From an uncultured Verrucomicrobiota bacterium (GTDB lineage: Bacteria; Verrucomicrobiota; Verrucomicrobiia; Opitutales; Opitutaceae): 64,000 nt of DNA. The notes beneath the pieces were generated by a model, which searched no databases, was not told the DNA's origin, and was given only the letters and a program-made list of their open reading frames with translations. This document shows, in pieces, positions 26,560-36,542 of the stretch (its first letter is position 1; the number at the start of each line of letters is the position of its first letter). The DNA lies in assembly GCA_903869675.1 (NCBI GenBank), contig CAIQAB010000013.1, positions 70,001 to 134,000 of the forward strand, given 5' to 3'. The position numbers and the translations under genes are program-made.

Positions 26560-28920
26560 ATGATTAAACCAAACCTCACCCTGAGCCTCCTCGCGCTCAT
26601 GGTCACCACTGGTTCAGGCCAGTATCTCGCGGCCCAAACCGCCCCGGCCGCCCCCGCCGCCTCATCCGAAGAAGTCGTGACCCTCGAAAAACTCGACGTC
26701 AGCGACGTGCCGATCGAGAAAAATATTCTCCCCACCTCGCGTCCGTTTAGCTCGGTGTATGGAACCGACCAAAATATCACCGAGATCCCCCGCAACGTCA
26801 CCATCATCTCGCGCGAGCAACTCAACACCATCGGAGTCAAAGACGTTCGCGATTTCTCAAAGCTGACCTCCAGCTCCTACACCAAGACCAATTTCGGCGC
26901 TCCCGCTAATCCTGACCTGCGCGGAGCTCCATCCGACGTGTTCCAAAATGGCGTCCGCGAGCGGACCACCTCGAACGGCAACGGCATGCCCATCGACTTT
27001 AATTCGATCGAGTCGATCAACATCGTCAAGGGCGCCGCCACCGCAGTCCAGGGCGCCTCCCAATACGTGGGCGGTTTTGTCGATCTAATCACCAAGCGGC
27101 CTACCTTCGACGGCCAGAAAACCGTCCTGAGCGCCACCATAGGCTCGAATGACATCTACCGCTGGACCGCCGACTATAACACCCCGGTAAACGATAAACT
27201 CGCCGTCCGCGTGAGCTACTCCGGAGAAGATAGCCAGGGCTTCTACGAAAGCGAATACCGCAAGACGGAGTCCGTCTACGGCGCCGCAACCTATAAACCC
27301 AGCGAGTCCTACGAGCTCTTCACCAACGCCTCGTTCTCCTACATGGAGTATACCGAGAACTGGGGTATCAACCGCCCGACCCAGAACCTCATCGACCATC
27401 ACCTCTACCTCACTGGCGTGAATAACAATGGCGGCACTTCCCCCACCGCTACTGACCCGCAAAATGCCGCCAATGTGCTGGCTCCGTTCCCGGGTAATAC
27501 AGTGGCTTGGGGACCCGAGGTGAAAATCGACCGCGACATCCGCACGCTCAAGCCGGGCGACAATTCGCTCGCCAAAAACATCAAGCTTCAAGCCATCCAA
27601 ACCTTTACAGCGTCCCCTGACCGGAAACTGGTTAATAACAACCTGTTCACCTACACCCAACGCGAGACGCTTAGCTCCTACTACTACTCCGAGGTAGTCG
27701 ACCCCTCCATCACTCTACAGTCCCGCTGGGAGTATCAGATGGCGTTCGCAGACAGCCATGTAAATGCAGGCCTCGATGGTCGCTACATTTCGGTAAAGGC
27801 CTACTCGGACTATGGCTTTGAACCGGCCGGCGTCTGGGATCTTACCAAACCCCGCTCTGGCATAGATATCTACCGCTCGGCCGCTTTCCAAGGCTCCATC
27901 AACAGCGGTCCCTTCGGCCGGGTCCCCGTCCCCGGTTATACGAATCGTTATTACGGCGCCAATACCTTCAGCTCCGACTCCAACGAGTCCCACAGCTTCT
28001 CCGCCGCCCCCTTCGTTCAAGCCGACCACGCCCTCACCGATAAACTCACGGTGCTTGGCGGCGCCCGCGCCGACTTCCTACACGTCAATACCACCGAACC
28101 TTACTCGGGCGCCAACGACGAGGTCGATGTCGTCCTCCCCAACGTAAACGGCAGCTTGGTCTATAAAATCAGTGATAAGGCCAGCGCCTACGGCACCTAC
28201 AACTACAGCGAGAATACCGCTGGAGCCGAAGGCAACGGCGGCGGCTACCTGCTGACCAACACCAACGGCTCGCCCTTCGCCGTGGACATCGATAAAGACT
28301 CCTATCGCACCCCGGCCGAGCTGTGGGAAGCAGGCATGAAATTCAGCCTGATCGACAAAAAGCTGTTCCTGGGAACCGCTCTCTTCGACCAGCGCTTCAC
28401 CCGCAAATCGCAAGGCAGCGCGGCCACAGAATACAACTACAAGGGATTCGAGGTTGAGCTGAACTACCAGCCGAATAAAAACTTCTTCGCCACCTTCGGT
28501 TACAGCGTGATCGATGGCGAGGTTGCAGCTTCCGGCTTTGAGTCAATCAGCACCGACATCAGCACCGTCGCGCCTGAAATCAAAGCCGCCAACGCCAGCA
28601 ACATTCGCGTCCAAGGCCTGCCCAAGAACCTGTTCAATGCCTTGGCCAGCTACACCTTCGACAATGGCTTCGGTGCCTCACTTGGCGCCGTCGTGCATAG
28701 CGAAATCAACAACAACTGGGCCGGCACCGTCGTGATTCCCTGGCAGTATGAACTAAACACCAGCGTGTTCTACACCTACAAAAACTGGAACACCCGTCTG
28801 GCTATCTTCAATCTAACCGACGAGTGGAACTGGGCGCCAAACAACGGTATCTACGGCAACGAGTCCATTCTGCTCCAGCCCGGCATCCGCGGAGAGCTCA
28901 CCCTCACATACAAGTTCTAA
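26560..28920 (+). CDS. TonB-dependent outer-membrane receptor
   Basis: This 786-residue protein has a signal peptide (MIKPNLTLSLLALMVTTG...), then a plug domain (residues ~60-180, NITEIPRNVTIISREQL and IVKGAATAVQGASQYVGG) and a beta-barrel ending in LTYKF with the terminal Phe. It resembles the siderophore-receptor branch of TonB receptors, which in Opitutaceae is also used for other ligands. ATG 26560 gives the signal peptide. It begins 40 bases after the adenine deaminase stop, so shared transcription and a role in uptake of the same compounds are possible. No exbB or tonB is seen. Confidence 0.92.
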   Translation: MIKPNLTLSLLALMVTTGSGQYLAAQTAPAAPAASSEEVVTLEKLDVSDVPIEKNILPTSRPFSSVYGTDQNITEIPRNVTIISREQLNTIGVKDVRDFSKLTSSSYTKTNFGAPANPDLRGAPSDVFQNGVRERTTSNGNGMPIDFNSIESINIVKGAATAVQGASQYVGGFVDLITKRPTFDGQKTVLSATIGSNDIYRWTADYNTPVNDKLAVRVSYSGEDSQGFYESEYRKTESVYGAATYKPSESYELFTNASFSYMEYTENWGINRPTQNLIDHHLYLTGVNNNGGTSPTATDPQNAANVLAPFPGNTVAWGPEVKIDRDIRTLKPGDNSLAKNIKLQAIQTFTASPDRKLVNNNLFTYTQRETLSSYYYSEVVDPSITLQSRWEYQMAFADSHVNAGLDGRYISVKAYSDYGFEPAGVWDLTKPRSGIDIYRSAAFQGSINSGPFGRVPVPGYTNRYYGANTFSSDSNESHSFSAAPFVQADHALTDKLTVLGGARADFLHVNTTEPYSGANDEVDVVLPNVNGSLVYKISDKASAYGTYNYSENTAGAEGNGGGYLLTNTNGSPFAVDIDKDSYRTPAELWEAGMKFSLIDKKLFLGTALFDQRFTRKSQGSAATEYNYKGFEVELNYQPNKNFFATFGYSVIDGEVAASGFESISTDISTVAPEIKAANASNIRVQGLPKNLFNALASYTFDNGFGASLGAVVHSEINNNWAGTVVIPWQYELNTSVFYTYKNWNTRLAIFNLTDEWNWAPNNGIYGNESILLQPGIRGELTLTYKF

Positions 28921-28951
28921 TATCTACGCTCATAGAGGCTTAGCCAACTCG

Positions 28952-28985
28952 ATGCCGCCGTCTCTCTGGGCGGCGGCATTTTTAT
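28952..28985 (+). terminator. Rho-independent terminator after TonB receptor
   Basis: A 9-bp stem (ATGCCGCCG / CGGCGGCAT) with a 10-base loop is followed by a T-rich stretch (TTTTTATTT). Confidence 0.88.
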
Positions 28986-29033
28986 TTCCTTAAAGCAGGA
29001 ACGAACGCGTAGCCATCCATAGATTACCCTGCC

Positions 29034-29840
29034 CTATGCCAGATACTTGCGCACGTCCGGCAGCTCGATCTCGCGACGGCCGTTTTGGGTGCGGGCCAAA
29101 TAGGGGTCGACCGGCGGCTGATTGTCGGGGTCGATATTGTTTTTATCCAAGGGCCGGGAATTCTCGCCGTCCTCGTCGTCCGACTCACCGATCTCCACCC
29201 CGGCTAGGTCCAGTTGGTCCCATTCGGAGGGATCGAAATACTGGCTTACTCGCCTCGCGACCGGATCGAGTAACATGGCCGGGTTTTTGACCCGTCCCGC
29301 CTTCACAAATTCATACAGGCAGGGGATGAAAAGGTCCTCGTAGCTCCCGCGAAAATCGCTGAGCCACTTGTTCGCCACCCCTTCGCGACGGTTAAAAAGC
29401 ACGACGTCCGAGAAATGCACGCAGGCATCGAACCACAGCTTCAAGGCGGAGTGTTTCTCCGCCAGCGCGCAGTGCACCACCGTCAGGATGCGCGCCACCT
29501 CCAACTCGTGCGCGGCCAGCCAAGGCTTTAGCGCCTCCAGTTGGTCAACCGGATCGAGCAAGGCATCGAGTAGGATAAAGACATGGGTCGCTCCAGATGG
29601 AGGCTCGTCGGCAAACAGCGCGTGTAGTTCTCCGTCCCAGCGCATGCGCCCGGCCGTGGCAGCTCCGATTTTGGCATCAGCCTCCTGCGCCGGTTCAGCG
29701 GCCGGCAGGATCACGTGCGCTCGCTCCCCCGCCACCGGTTCCAGCCCGCCAACAATCAAGTCGGCCAACACCTCGCGCCGGCCCGACCCGGGCAGGCCGA
29801 GGATCACATAAACGAGGGGGCGGGTGGCGGCGTCGGACAT
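29034..29840 (-). CDS. Conserved hypothetical protein with P-loop-like N-terminus
   Basis: This 268-residue protein starts at ATG 29840. It opens with a strand-loop-helix VYVILGLPGSGRREVL that looks like a Walker A motif but has Arg-Arg instead of Lys-Ser/Thr. Later segments (THVFILLDALLDPVDQLE, ILTVVHCALAEKH, VVLFNRREG) are laid out like a CobW/G3E-type GTPase with strand-ending switch positions. The C-terminus is acidic. It could be a degenerate NTPase or metal-chaperone relative. Its stop-to-start neighbour upstream is aroC (8 bases), so it is likely in an operon with it. Confidence 0.7.
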   Translation of the reverse strand: MSDAATRPLVYVILGLPGSGRREVLADLIVGGLEPVAGERAHVILPAAEPAQEADAKIGAATAGRMRWDGELHALFADEPPSGATHVFILLDALLDPVDQLEALKPWLAAHELEVARILTVVHCALAEKHSALKLWFDACVHFSDVVLFNRREGVANKWLSDFRGSYEDLFIPCLYEFVKAGRVKNPAMLLDPVARRVSQYFDPSEWDQLDLAGVEIGESDDEDGENSRPLDKNNIDPDNQPPVDPYLARTQNGRREIELPDVRKYLA

Positions 29841-29848
29841 GGGCGGGA

Positions 29849-30943
29849 TCAAAAGGTGAAGGTGTGGTTCTGCGCCGCGTCGCGCATCCAGTGGTCGATC
29901 AGCACGAGCAGGGTCATCGCCTCGACAATGGGCACCGCCCGCGGCACCACGCAGGGGTCGTGGCGGCCCTTGCCCATGAGGTCGGCCGGCTGCCCAGCCA
30001 GGTCCACCGTGCGCTGGCTTTGCAGGATCGTAGCGGTGGGTTTGAAGGCGACGTTGAAGACGAGCTCCTCGCCGTTGCTGATGCCGCCCTGCACGCCACC
30101 CGAGCGGTTGGTGATCGTGCGCACCCGGCCGTCGCGATTTTCAAAAAGGTCGTTGTGCTCCGAGCCGCGCAGAAGCGAGCCGGCGAATCCACTGCCGACC
30201 TCGAAACCTTTCGTCGCGGGCAGAGAGAGCATCGCCTTGGCAAGGTCCGCCTCCAGCCGGTCAAACACCGGCTCGCCCAGCCCGGCCGGCAGACCGCGCA
30301 CCCGGCACTGGATGACCCCGCCGACGGAGTCGCCTTCGGAACGAACCGCCTTGATGCGCTCAATCATCGCCTCGGCCGTCGCCGCGTGCGGACAACGCAC
30401 CGCCGTCGCCTCGACCGCCTCAAGCGTGGGGAAGGAAACCAAAGCTTCCGCCGGCGCGGCGATGTCGTGGATGCGCGTGATGTAGGCGCGCGCCTCGACC
30501 CCGCGCGTCGCGAGGATTTTTTTGGCGAAGGCGCCGGCCGCCACACGGCCGATGGTCTCGCGCGCCGAGCTGCGCCCGCCGCCGTTGGGGTCGCGAATGC
30601 CAAACTTGGCCTGGTAGGTGAAGTCGGCGTGCGAGGGGCGGAATGCCGCCTTCATTTCGCTGTAGGCGGAGCTGCGCTGGTCAGTGTTGCGCACCAACAT
30701 GGAGATGGGGGTGCCGGTGGTGCGTCCGTCGTAGACGCCGGAAAGGATCTCGACCACGTCGGCCTCCTTGCGCGGGGTCGTGATGTCGCTCTGGCCGGGG
30801 CGGCGCCGGTCAAGCTCCGTCTGGATCTCGGCCGCCGTGATGGGCAGGCGAGGAGGGCAGCCGTCGAGAGTCACGCCGATGGCGGGACCGTGGCTTTCAC
30901 CCCAGGTGGTGATGCGGAAAAGGTGGCCGAAACTGTTGGGCAT
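29849..30943 (-). CDS. aroC: Chorismate synthase
   Basis: AroC converts EPSP to chorismate using reduced FMN, the last common step of aromatic amino acid synthesis. The 364-residue protein has the family opening [19 protein letters not shown], the [15 protein letters not shown] signature, [18 protein letters not shown] and [14 protein letters not shown] 30943 is the family start; the longer frame adds 17 residues with no support. Confidence 0.96.
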   Translation of the reverse strand: MPNSFGHLFRITTWGESHGPAIGVTLDGCPPRLPITAAEIQTELDRRRPGQSDITTPRKEADVVEILSGVYDGRTTGTPISMLVRNTDQRSSAYSEMKAAFRPSHADFTYQAKFGIRDPNGGGRSSARETIGRVAAGAFAKKILATRGVEARAYITRIHDIAAPAEALVSFPTLEAVEATAVRCPHAATAEAMIERIKAVRSEGDSVGGVIQCRVRGLPAGLGEPVFDRLEADLAKAMLSLPATKGFEVGSGFAGSLLRGSEHNDLFENRDGRVRTITNRSGGVQGGISNGEELVFNVAFKPTATILQSQRTVDLAGQPADLMGKGRHDPCVVPRAVPIVEAMTLLVLIDHWMRDAAQNHTFTF

Positions 30944-31020
30944 CGCACCGGGCAGGTTGGCCGGCGCGAGGTGCGCCGCAAGGGGCAAAACCAAGGCCCT
31001 GCCTATCCCCCTACCCCTGC

Positions 31021-31096
31021 TGGTGTCCCCGCCGAGAGTCGAACACGGATCAGTCGTTTAGGAAACGACCGCTCTATCCACTTGAGCTACGGGGAC
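31021..31096 (-). tRNA. tRNA-Arg (anticodon CCU)
   Basis: The reverse strand folds as a tRNA. The acceptor is GTCCCCG / CGGGGAC, the D arm GCTC/GAGC, the anticodon stem GTCGT/ACGAC with loop TTCCTAA (anticodon CCT), and the T arm CCGTG-TTCGACT-CTCGG (one T-T mismatch). A discriminator A and an encoded CCA end the gene. It should read AGG codons. Confidence 0.93.
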
Positions 31097-31411
31097 CTTG
31101 GTTATTAGCTGCTTACACTGCAGACACCCTCTGAACGCCGAGAGTTCCACTTAAAGCTCTGGCAAACCGCCGAAGTTCAACGAGGTCCACAGGAGCAAGT
31201 GTGACCCCGATTAAAGTGCACTAAGCAAGCAAAAGAGATTCCCCGGCCAGCGTCTGCCAACAGACCTAATAAAACCAAGCGCGAATCCATGGCCCTGTTT
31301 TAGCGCGGAACATATGCTGCAGCGAAACACTCGCATCACTTCCCGGGCGCGACTAACGCTGAGGATCTTCCCGTTTGACTCTCTGCACGAACCCATCCGC
31401 CTAGACCACCC
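31097..31411. other. Intergenic gap between tRNA and pectin locus
   Basis: These 315 bases must hold the divergent promoters for the tRNA (minus) and the DUF3826 gene (plus). I see no convincing ORF, hairpin terminator or repeat in it. Confidence 0.5.
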
Positions 31412-32113
31412 ATGCGTCCCCCGTTCCTAAGCGTCACCATCGCCTTATTCTCCACGCTGCTCGTGGTTACCACCGTGCCTGCCCAAACCAAGCCGGAGGC
31501 GGCCAAGACCCCAACCGAGCTTCCGGCCAAAGCCCCCGCTTCCAATTCACCCTCCGAGGAACTGATCCAGCGCGCGGAAAAGATCGTCGCGAAACTGAGC
31601 CTCCCCTCGGGCGAGCAGCACGCCCGCATCCGCGACCTCGTTGCCCAACAATACGCCGCGCTCGCCTCCATCCACGACGCCCGCGACGAAGCGTTGAAAG
31701 CCGCCAAAGCCGCCGCCAGCGAACCAGCCGCCCAGAGCGCGCGTGATACCGCCGCCGCCCGCCAAGCCGATCTGCACTACGCCTTCATCGCCCGCCTCTC
31801 CGCCGAACTCACCCCAGCCCAAGTCGAGCAGATCAAGGACGGCATCACCTACGGCGTGCTGCCCAATACCTTTCGCGTCTATCAAGAGATGCTGCCAAAC
31901 CTCACCACCGAGCAAAGCACCCAGATCCTCGCCTGGCTCACCGAGGCGCGTGAACACGCCATGGACGCCGGTTCTTCCAAGGACAAACACGCCTGGTTCG
32001 GCAAATACAAGGGTCGCATCAACAACTACCTCTCTAAAGCCGGCCACGACATGAAACAGGCGGAGCGCGATATGTTCGCCCGCAAAAACACCGCTGCCCA
32101 ATCCGCCAACTGA
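31412..32113 (+). CDS. Secreted DUF3826 protein
   Basis: This 233-residue protein has a signal peptide (residues ~1-25) followed by a helical, charged domain (~50-225) of the DUF3826 type: LSAELTPAQVEQIKDGI, MLPNLTTEQSTQIL, AMDAGSSKDKHAWFGKYKGRI. DUF3826 proteins are found beside pectate lyases in polysaccharide-utilisation loci of Verrucomicrobiota and Bacteroidota; the molecular role is unknown. It is 13 bases upstream of a pectate lyase, and the same domain recurs fused to GH95 at 36543. Confidence 0.85.
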   Translation: MRPPFLSVTIALFSTLLVVTTVPAQTKPEAAKTPTELPAKAPASNSPSEELIQRAEKIVAKLSLPSGEQHARIRDLVAQQYAALASIHDARDEALKAAKAAASEPAAQSARDTAAARQADLHYAFIARLSAELTPAQVEQIKDGITYGVLPNTFRVYQEMLPNLTTEQSTQILAWLTEAREHAMDAGSSKDKHAWFGKYKGRINNYLSKAGHDMKQAERDMFARKNTAAQSAN

Positions 32114-32126
32114 CCCTCACGCCCTT

Positions 32127-33857
32127 ATGAAAGCCTCCCTCCATTCTGCCTCCCGCATCCTCTTAGCCGCCGCCGGCCTGCTCGCTTCCGCGCGTTGCCC
32201 GGCCCAAGGCTACCCGAAAGTTCCCGCCGAGCTGCAAGCGGTCGCCAACGAACGCCAGGCCGCAAGCAACCACCGCTCCGAGAGTATCTTCGCGGCCCAA
32301 AAGGCGGAACTCGCCGAGTGGGCGGCCAAGGGCAAACCTTACCTGCCCGGCGCCGAAAAACCGTCCGACCTCCCGCAGGCCTCCATCCCCGCCTTCCCGG
32401 GCGCCGAGGGCGGCGGGATGTTCACCTGCGGCGGCCGCGGTGGCCGCGTGATCGTCGTCACCAGCCTGGCCGACACCGGCCCTGGCACTTTCCGCGAGGC
32501 CTGCGAGGCCGCCGGCCCCCGCGTCGTGGTGTTTAACGTTGCCGGCATCATCCGCCTCGAAAGCCGCATCCGCATCCTTGCGCCCTATATCACCGTATCC
32601 GGAGCCACCGCCCCGGGCGATGGCGTCTGCATCGCCGGCGCGACGGTGGAGCTCGAGACACACGACGTCATCATACGCCACCTGCGCTTCCGCCGCGGTG
32701 CCCTCGACGCCGCCGACCGCAATGACTCGATTGGCGGCAACCCCGTCGGCAATATCATGATCGACCATGTCTCCGCCTCGTGGGGCCTGGACGAAAACAT
32801 GTCGATGTATCGCCACATGTTCGACCACGACGGCGACCCAAAGACGCCCGAGCGCAAACTCCCCACCGTCAACATCACCATTCAAAATTCCATCTTTTCC
32901 GAGGGTCTGAATACCTACCACCACGCCTTCGGATCCACCATCGGCGGAGCGAACAGCACCTTCCACCACAACCTCTGGGCCTGCAACACCGGTCGCAACC
33001 CCAGCGTGGGGATGATCTATGACTTCACGTTCGTGAATAACGTGATCTTCAACTGGCGCCACCGCACCATCGACGGAGGCGACCACCGCAGTTTCTATAC
33101 GATTCTGAATAACACCTTCAAACCCGGTCCCGGCACCCCCGACGGAGACATTTCCTTCCGCATTCTTAAGCCCGAGTCCGAGCGCTCCAAGACCGTGATG
33201 GACAACTTTGGCAAAGCCTATGTCGCCGGCAACGTCATCGAAGGCAACGAGCGAGTGACCCGCGACAACTGGGAGGGCGGCGTCCAGCCCGACGTCCGGC
33301 AAAAACCCCTGGCCGAGGTGCTCGCCGCGATCCGCGTCGACACCCCCTTCGCCCACGCTCCGCTCACCATTCAAAGCGCGGTTGATTCCTACGCCACCGT
33401 GCTCGCCAATGCCGGCGCCACGCTCCCACGTAGAGATCCAGTGGATACGCGGGTCATCGAGATGGTCCGCTCCGGCAAGGTCGGCGATACCCACGCCACT
33501 GCCGAGGACTCCGCCCGCGCCACCGCCGTCGGCTACGCCGAGAAATGGGTCAAAGACTTGGAGGAAGGCGTCACCAAGGGCTTCCTCACCAACCCCGCCC
33601 AGGTCGGCGGTTACCCCGAATACAAAGGCGAACCCTACGCCGACACAGACGGCGACGGCCTGCCCGACCGTTGGGAAACCAGCCACGGCCTGGATCCCAA
33701 AAACGCCGCCGACGCCACCGCCGATCTCAACGGCGACGGCTACACCAACATCGAGGATTTTCTCAACGGCCTCGACCCGCGCGCACCCAAAATCGATTGG
33801 TCCGATCTGAAAAACAACCTCGACGCTCGGTCCGCCCCGGGCCTCTCCGCCCGTTGA
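32127..33857 (+). CDS. Secreted pectate lyase-like polysaccharide lyase (PL1-type)
   Basis: This 576-residue right-handed beta-helix enzyme has a signal peptide (~1-27). The lyase domain runs from FPGAEGGGMFTCGGRGG (~90) through VSGATAPGDGVCIAG, IRHLRFRRGA, NIMIDHVSASWGLDENMS and FVNNVIFNWRHRT. It would cleave polygalacturonate by beta-elimination with Ca2+. The C-terminus carries a thrombospondin-3/dockerin-like Ca-binding stretch (DTDGDGLPDRWE ... DLNGDGYTNIEDFLNG). It is the second gene of the pectin operon. Confidence 0.9.
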   Translation: MKASLHSASRILLAAAGLLASARCPAQGYPKVPAELQAVANERQAASNHRSESIFAAQKAELAEWAAKGKPYLPGAEKPSDLPQASIPAFPGAEGGGMFTCGGRGGRVIVVTSLADTGPGTFREACEAAGPRVVVFNVAGIIRLESRIRILAPYITVSGATAPGDGVCIAGATVELETHDVIIRHLRFRRGALDAADRNDSIGGNPVGNIMIDHVSASWGLDENMSMYRHMFDHDGDPKTPERKLPTVNITIQNSIFSEGLNTYHHAFGSTIGGANSTFHHNLWACNTGRNPSVGMIYDFTFVNNVIFNWRHRTIDGGDHRSFYTILNNTFKPGPGTPDGDISFRILKPESERSKTVMDNFGKAYVAGNVIEGNERVTRDNWEGGVQPDVRQKPLAEVLAAIRVDTPFAHAPLTIQSAVDSYATVLANAGATLPRRDPVDTRVIEMVRSGKVGDTHATAEDSARATAVGYAEKWVKDLEEGVTKGFLTNPAQVGGYPEYKGEPYADTDGDGLPDRWETSHGLDPKNAADATADLNGDGYTNIEDFLNGLDPRAPKIDWSDLKNNLDARSAPGLSAR

Positions 33858-33960
33858 ACGGTTGACTTAGGATACAGGCACTTTCCTTGGGTATACACTA
33901 GTCTTAGAAGGTTGCTTAAGGGTGCAGGCGGGGGAAGATTCATAGTCCCCCCCATCCCCT

Positions 33961-36534
33961 ATGCATTTCCCTGCTCTCCAACAGTGGAGCCAACCCGTCG
34001 CATTAGCGGTGATCAGTGCCCTACTGGCCACCGGCTCCGCCGCTTCGGTTAAAGTCGACATCAATAACAGCGGCCGCCCGCTCAAGGAGGGTCTCGACCC
34101 AGCCTTCACGCCTTGGTCTGCCACGCCGAACTGGTTCAACGGCGGCGATACCACCACGGCCTCCTTTGGCGGCGTGAGCGTCCGCCTCACCCGCGTGGGT
34201 CCCGTGGGCACCTCCCTGCAAACGAGTTTCTGGAAAGCCGGTGTCCAGAACCCCACCCGCAATCTCAAGCTCACCAGCGACGGCCTGAAGATCGCCGACG
34301 GGGAGGCGGGGGCGCAGCTCGAGATGCGCATCTCCGGACTCTCCGCGGGCGACCATAGCCTCCTGCTCCACCTCAACAGCTGGGACGGAAACGCGTCGGT
34401 CGCCCCGCTCGATATTTTACTCAACGGCCAAACCGTTTTCGACGACCTCCCGGTATCGGTCCAAGCCCCCGACACCAACCTCGCAACCACTGCTTACCTG
34501 CGGTTTACCGCTCGGGAAGGAAAAGATGTAGTCGTCTTGCTGCGGGCCGAAACCAGCGGCCAGGAGAAGAGCAAAAACGTCCATTTAAACGGCTTCGAGA
34601 TCGACACACCGAATCCCAAGGCACAGGCGAACCACCCCGTCCCCGCTCACACAGACGAGCACGTGGACTCCTCGACCGGCTCCGTGGCGCTATCTTGGGG
34701 CGGCGCCGTCCTCGGCGCGGTCTCGCACGATGTTTATGTTGGCACCAGCGCCGCCGAGGTTGAAGCCGCCACCAAGGAATCTCCCGTATTCATGGGTAAC
34801 CTAGCCGCCCCACAATTTCCGCTCACCGGCATACAGAGTCACCTGACTTACTACTGGCGCGTGGATGAAATCGCCCCCGACGGCACCGTGACCAAAGGCA
34901 ATCTCTGGTCCTTTCGTCCCCGACGGCTCGCTTTCCCGGGCGCCGAGGGCTACGGGCGTTTCGCCCGTGGCGGACGCGGCGGCGTAGTGGTCCACGTAAC
35001 CAACTTGGAGGACAGCGGCCCCGGCAGCCTGCGCGACGCCATCGAGGGCGACCACGGGCCGCGCACCGTAGTCTTTGACGTAGGTGGACTCATTTCCCTG
35101 AAGTCCGACATCACTATCACCGGCGCCCAGCCCTACCTCACCGTGGCTGGACAGACGGCGCCGGGCAAAGGTATCTGCGTGCGCAACCAGATGCTCGGCC
35201 TGAGCGGCGCGCGCGATGTGATCTGTCGCTTCGTCCGCGTGCGCGTTGGCGACCTCAGCGGTGAAACTCAAAACGGCACCGGCATGGCCGGCGTGGACCA
35301 CGTCATCATGGATCATTGCTCCGTCAGCTGGGGCCAGGACGAGGGCATCAGCACGCGCAGTGCGAAAAATCTCACCCTACAGCGCACGCTCATCGCCGAG
35401 GCGTTGAACATCGCCGGCCATAAAAACTACCCCCCGGGCACCACCCACGGTTACGCCGCGAGTGTCGGCGGGGATATCGCCAGCCTCCACCATAACCTTC
35501 TCGCCCATAACGAAGGGCGAAACTGGAGCCTGGCGGGCGGCCTCGATCCGGACGGCAACTACGCCGGCCGCCTCGATATCTTTAATAATGTCGTCTACAA
35601 CTGGGGCCACCGCACCACCGACGGCGGCGCCCGCGAGGTGAATTTCGTCAACAACTACTACAAGCCCGGCCCCGCCTCGAAAATCTTCGTCGCCCTCCGG
35701 CCGCAATACGGCGGCTTCCCCGGCAAGCAGCAGTATTACATGGCGGGCAACGTCATGCCGGGCCATTTTACGGAAAAGGACCAAGAGAAGGGACGCGCCC
35801 TCGCCACCGAGAGCCGCGGCGTCCTGCCGGAAAACTCCAAACCTCCCTACCAGCCCTGGGTGGACCAGCCGTTCTTCCCTTCCTACGCGACGATCCATAC
35901 CGCAGTCCAAGCTTACAAAGACGTGTTGTCCGATGTAGGTTGCAACCAACCACGGCCCGACGACCTCGATCAACGCGTGGTGGGCGAAACGCTCAACGGC
36001 ACCTGCACCTACCAAGGCACCGGCCCGTTCGGGGGCTCGCCCGGTTTGCCCAATTCGCAAAAAGACGTCGGGGGCTGGGAGGACTACGGTAATGCCTCAC
36101 GGCCCGCCGGCTGGGATACCGACGCCGACGGCCTGCCCGATTGGTGGGAAACCATCCACGGCACCCACCTGCTTTCACCCAAGGGAGACTACACCGAGAG
36201 CAATGCCGACACCGATGGCGACGGCTTCAACGCCTTGGAGGATTACCTCAACTGGATGGCCCGCCCCCACTCCGAATGTCAGGCGGGAGCCTCGACCGAT
36301 ATCGACCTACATGCCTTGAGCCGCGGCTACCTGAAAACCAACCCTCGCTACCGCTTGAGCCAACCGCTGAATGGAGCCGTAAAACTGATGGACGGACACT
36401 ACGCCCGCTTTACCCCCGCCACCACCCAAGACTCGCTCGGCGGCTTCACCTTCACGGTCACAGACTCGGAAGGAGATTCCATGACCATAACCTTTGGTAT
36501 CCGTATTGTCGGCACGCCTCCTCATAAAAACTGA
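33961..36534 (+). CDS. Multidomain secreted pectate lyase-like enzyme
   Basis: This 857-residue protein has a signal peptide (~1-28). A beta-sandwich-like domain of ~200 residues, possibly carbohydrate-binding, comes next, followed by an FN3-like segment (~225-320, ending TYYWRVDEIAPDG...). The PL1-like beta-helix runs from AFPGAEGYGRFARGGRGG (~325) through VAGQTAPGKGICVRN, DHVIMDHCSVSWGQDEG and NVVYNWGHRTTDGG. A Ca-binding tail follows (DTDADGLPDWWE and DTDGDGFNALEDYLN). The extra N-terminal domains distinguish it from the upstream lyase. It ends 8 bases before the DUF3826-GH95 gene. Confidence 0.9.
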   Translation: MHFPALQQWSQPVALAVISALLATGSAASVKVDINNSGRPLKEGLDPAFTPWSATPNWFNGGDTTTASFGGVSVRLTRVGPVGTSLQTSFWKAGVQNPTRNLKLTSDGLKIADGEAGAQLEMRISGLSAGDHSLLLHLNSWDGNASVAPLDILLNGQTVFDDLPVSVQAPDTNLATTAYLRFTAREGKDVVVLLRAETSGQEKSKNVHLNGFEIDTPNPKAQANHPVPAHTDEHVDSSTGSVALSWGGAVLGAVSHDVYVGTSAAEVEAATKESPVFMGNLAAPQFPLTGIQSHLTYYWRVDEIAPDGTVTKGNLWSFRPRRLAFPGAEGYGRFARGGRGGVVVHVTNLEDSGPGSLRDAIEGDHGPRTVVFDVGGLISLKSDITITGAQPYLTVAGQTAPGKGICVRNQMLGLSGARDVICRFVRVRVGDLSGETQNGTGMAGVDHVIMDHCSVSWGQDEGISTRSAKNLTLQRTLIAEALNIAGHKNYPPGTTHGYAASVGGDIASLHHNLLAHNEGRNWSLAGGLDPDGNYAGRLDIFNNVVYNWGHRTTDGGAREVNFVNNYYKPGPASKIFVALRPQYGGFPGKQQYYMAGNVMPGHFTEKDQEKGRALATESRGVLPENSKPPYQPWVDQPFFPSYATIHTAVQAYKDVLSDVGCNQPRPDDLDQRVVGETLNGTCTYQGTGPFGGSPGLPNSQKDVGGWEDYGNASRPAGWDTDADGLPDWWETIHGTHLLSPKGDYTESNADTDGDGFNALEDYLNWMARPHSECQAGASTDIDLHALSRGYLKTNPRYRLSQPLNGAVKLMDGHYARFTPATTQDSLGGFTFTVTDSEGDSMTITFGIRIVGTPPHKN

Positions 36535-36542
36535 TTTTTGCC

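Noticed and set aside
31021-31411. tRNA-Arg as a possible integration site for the pectin locus
   Set aside because: No partial tRNA copy, integrase or direct repeat of the tRNA 3' end was found nearby.
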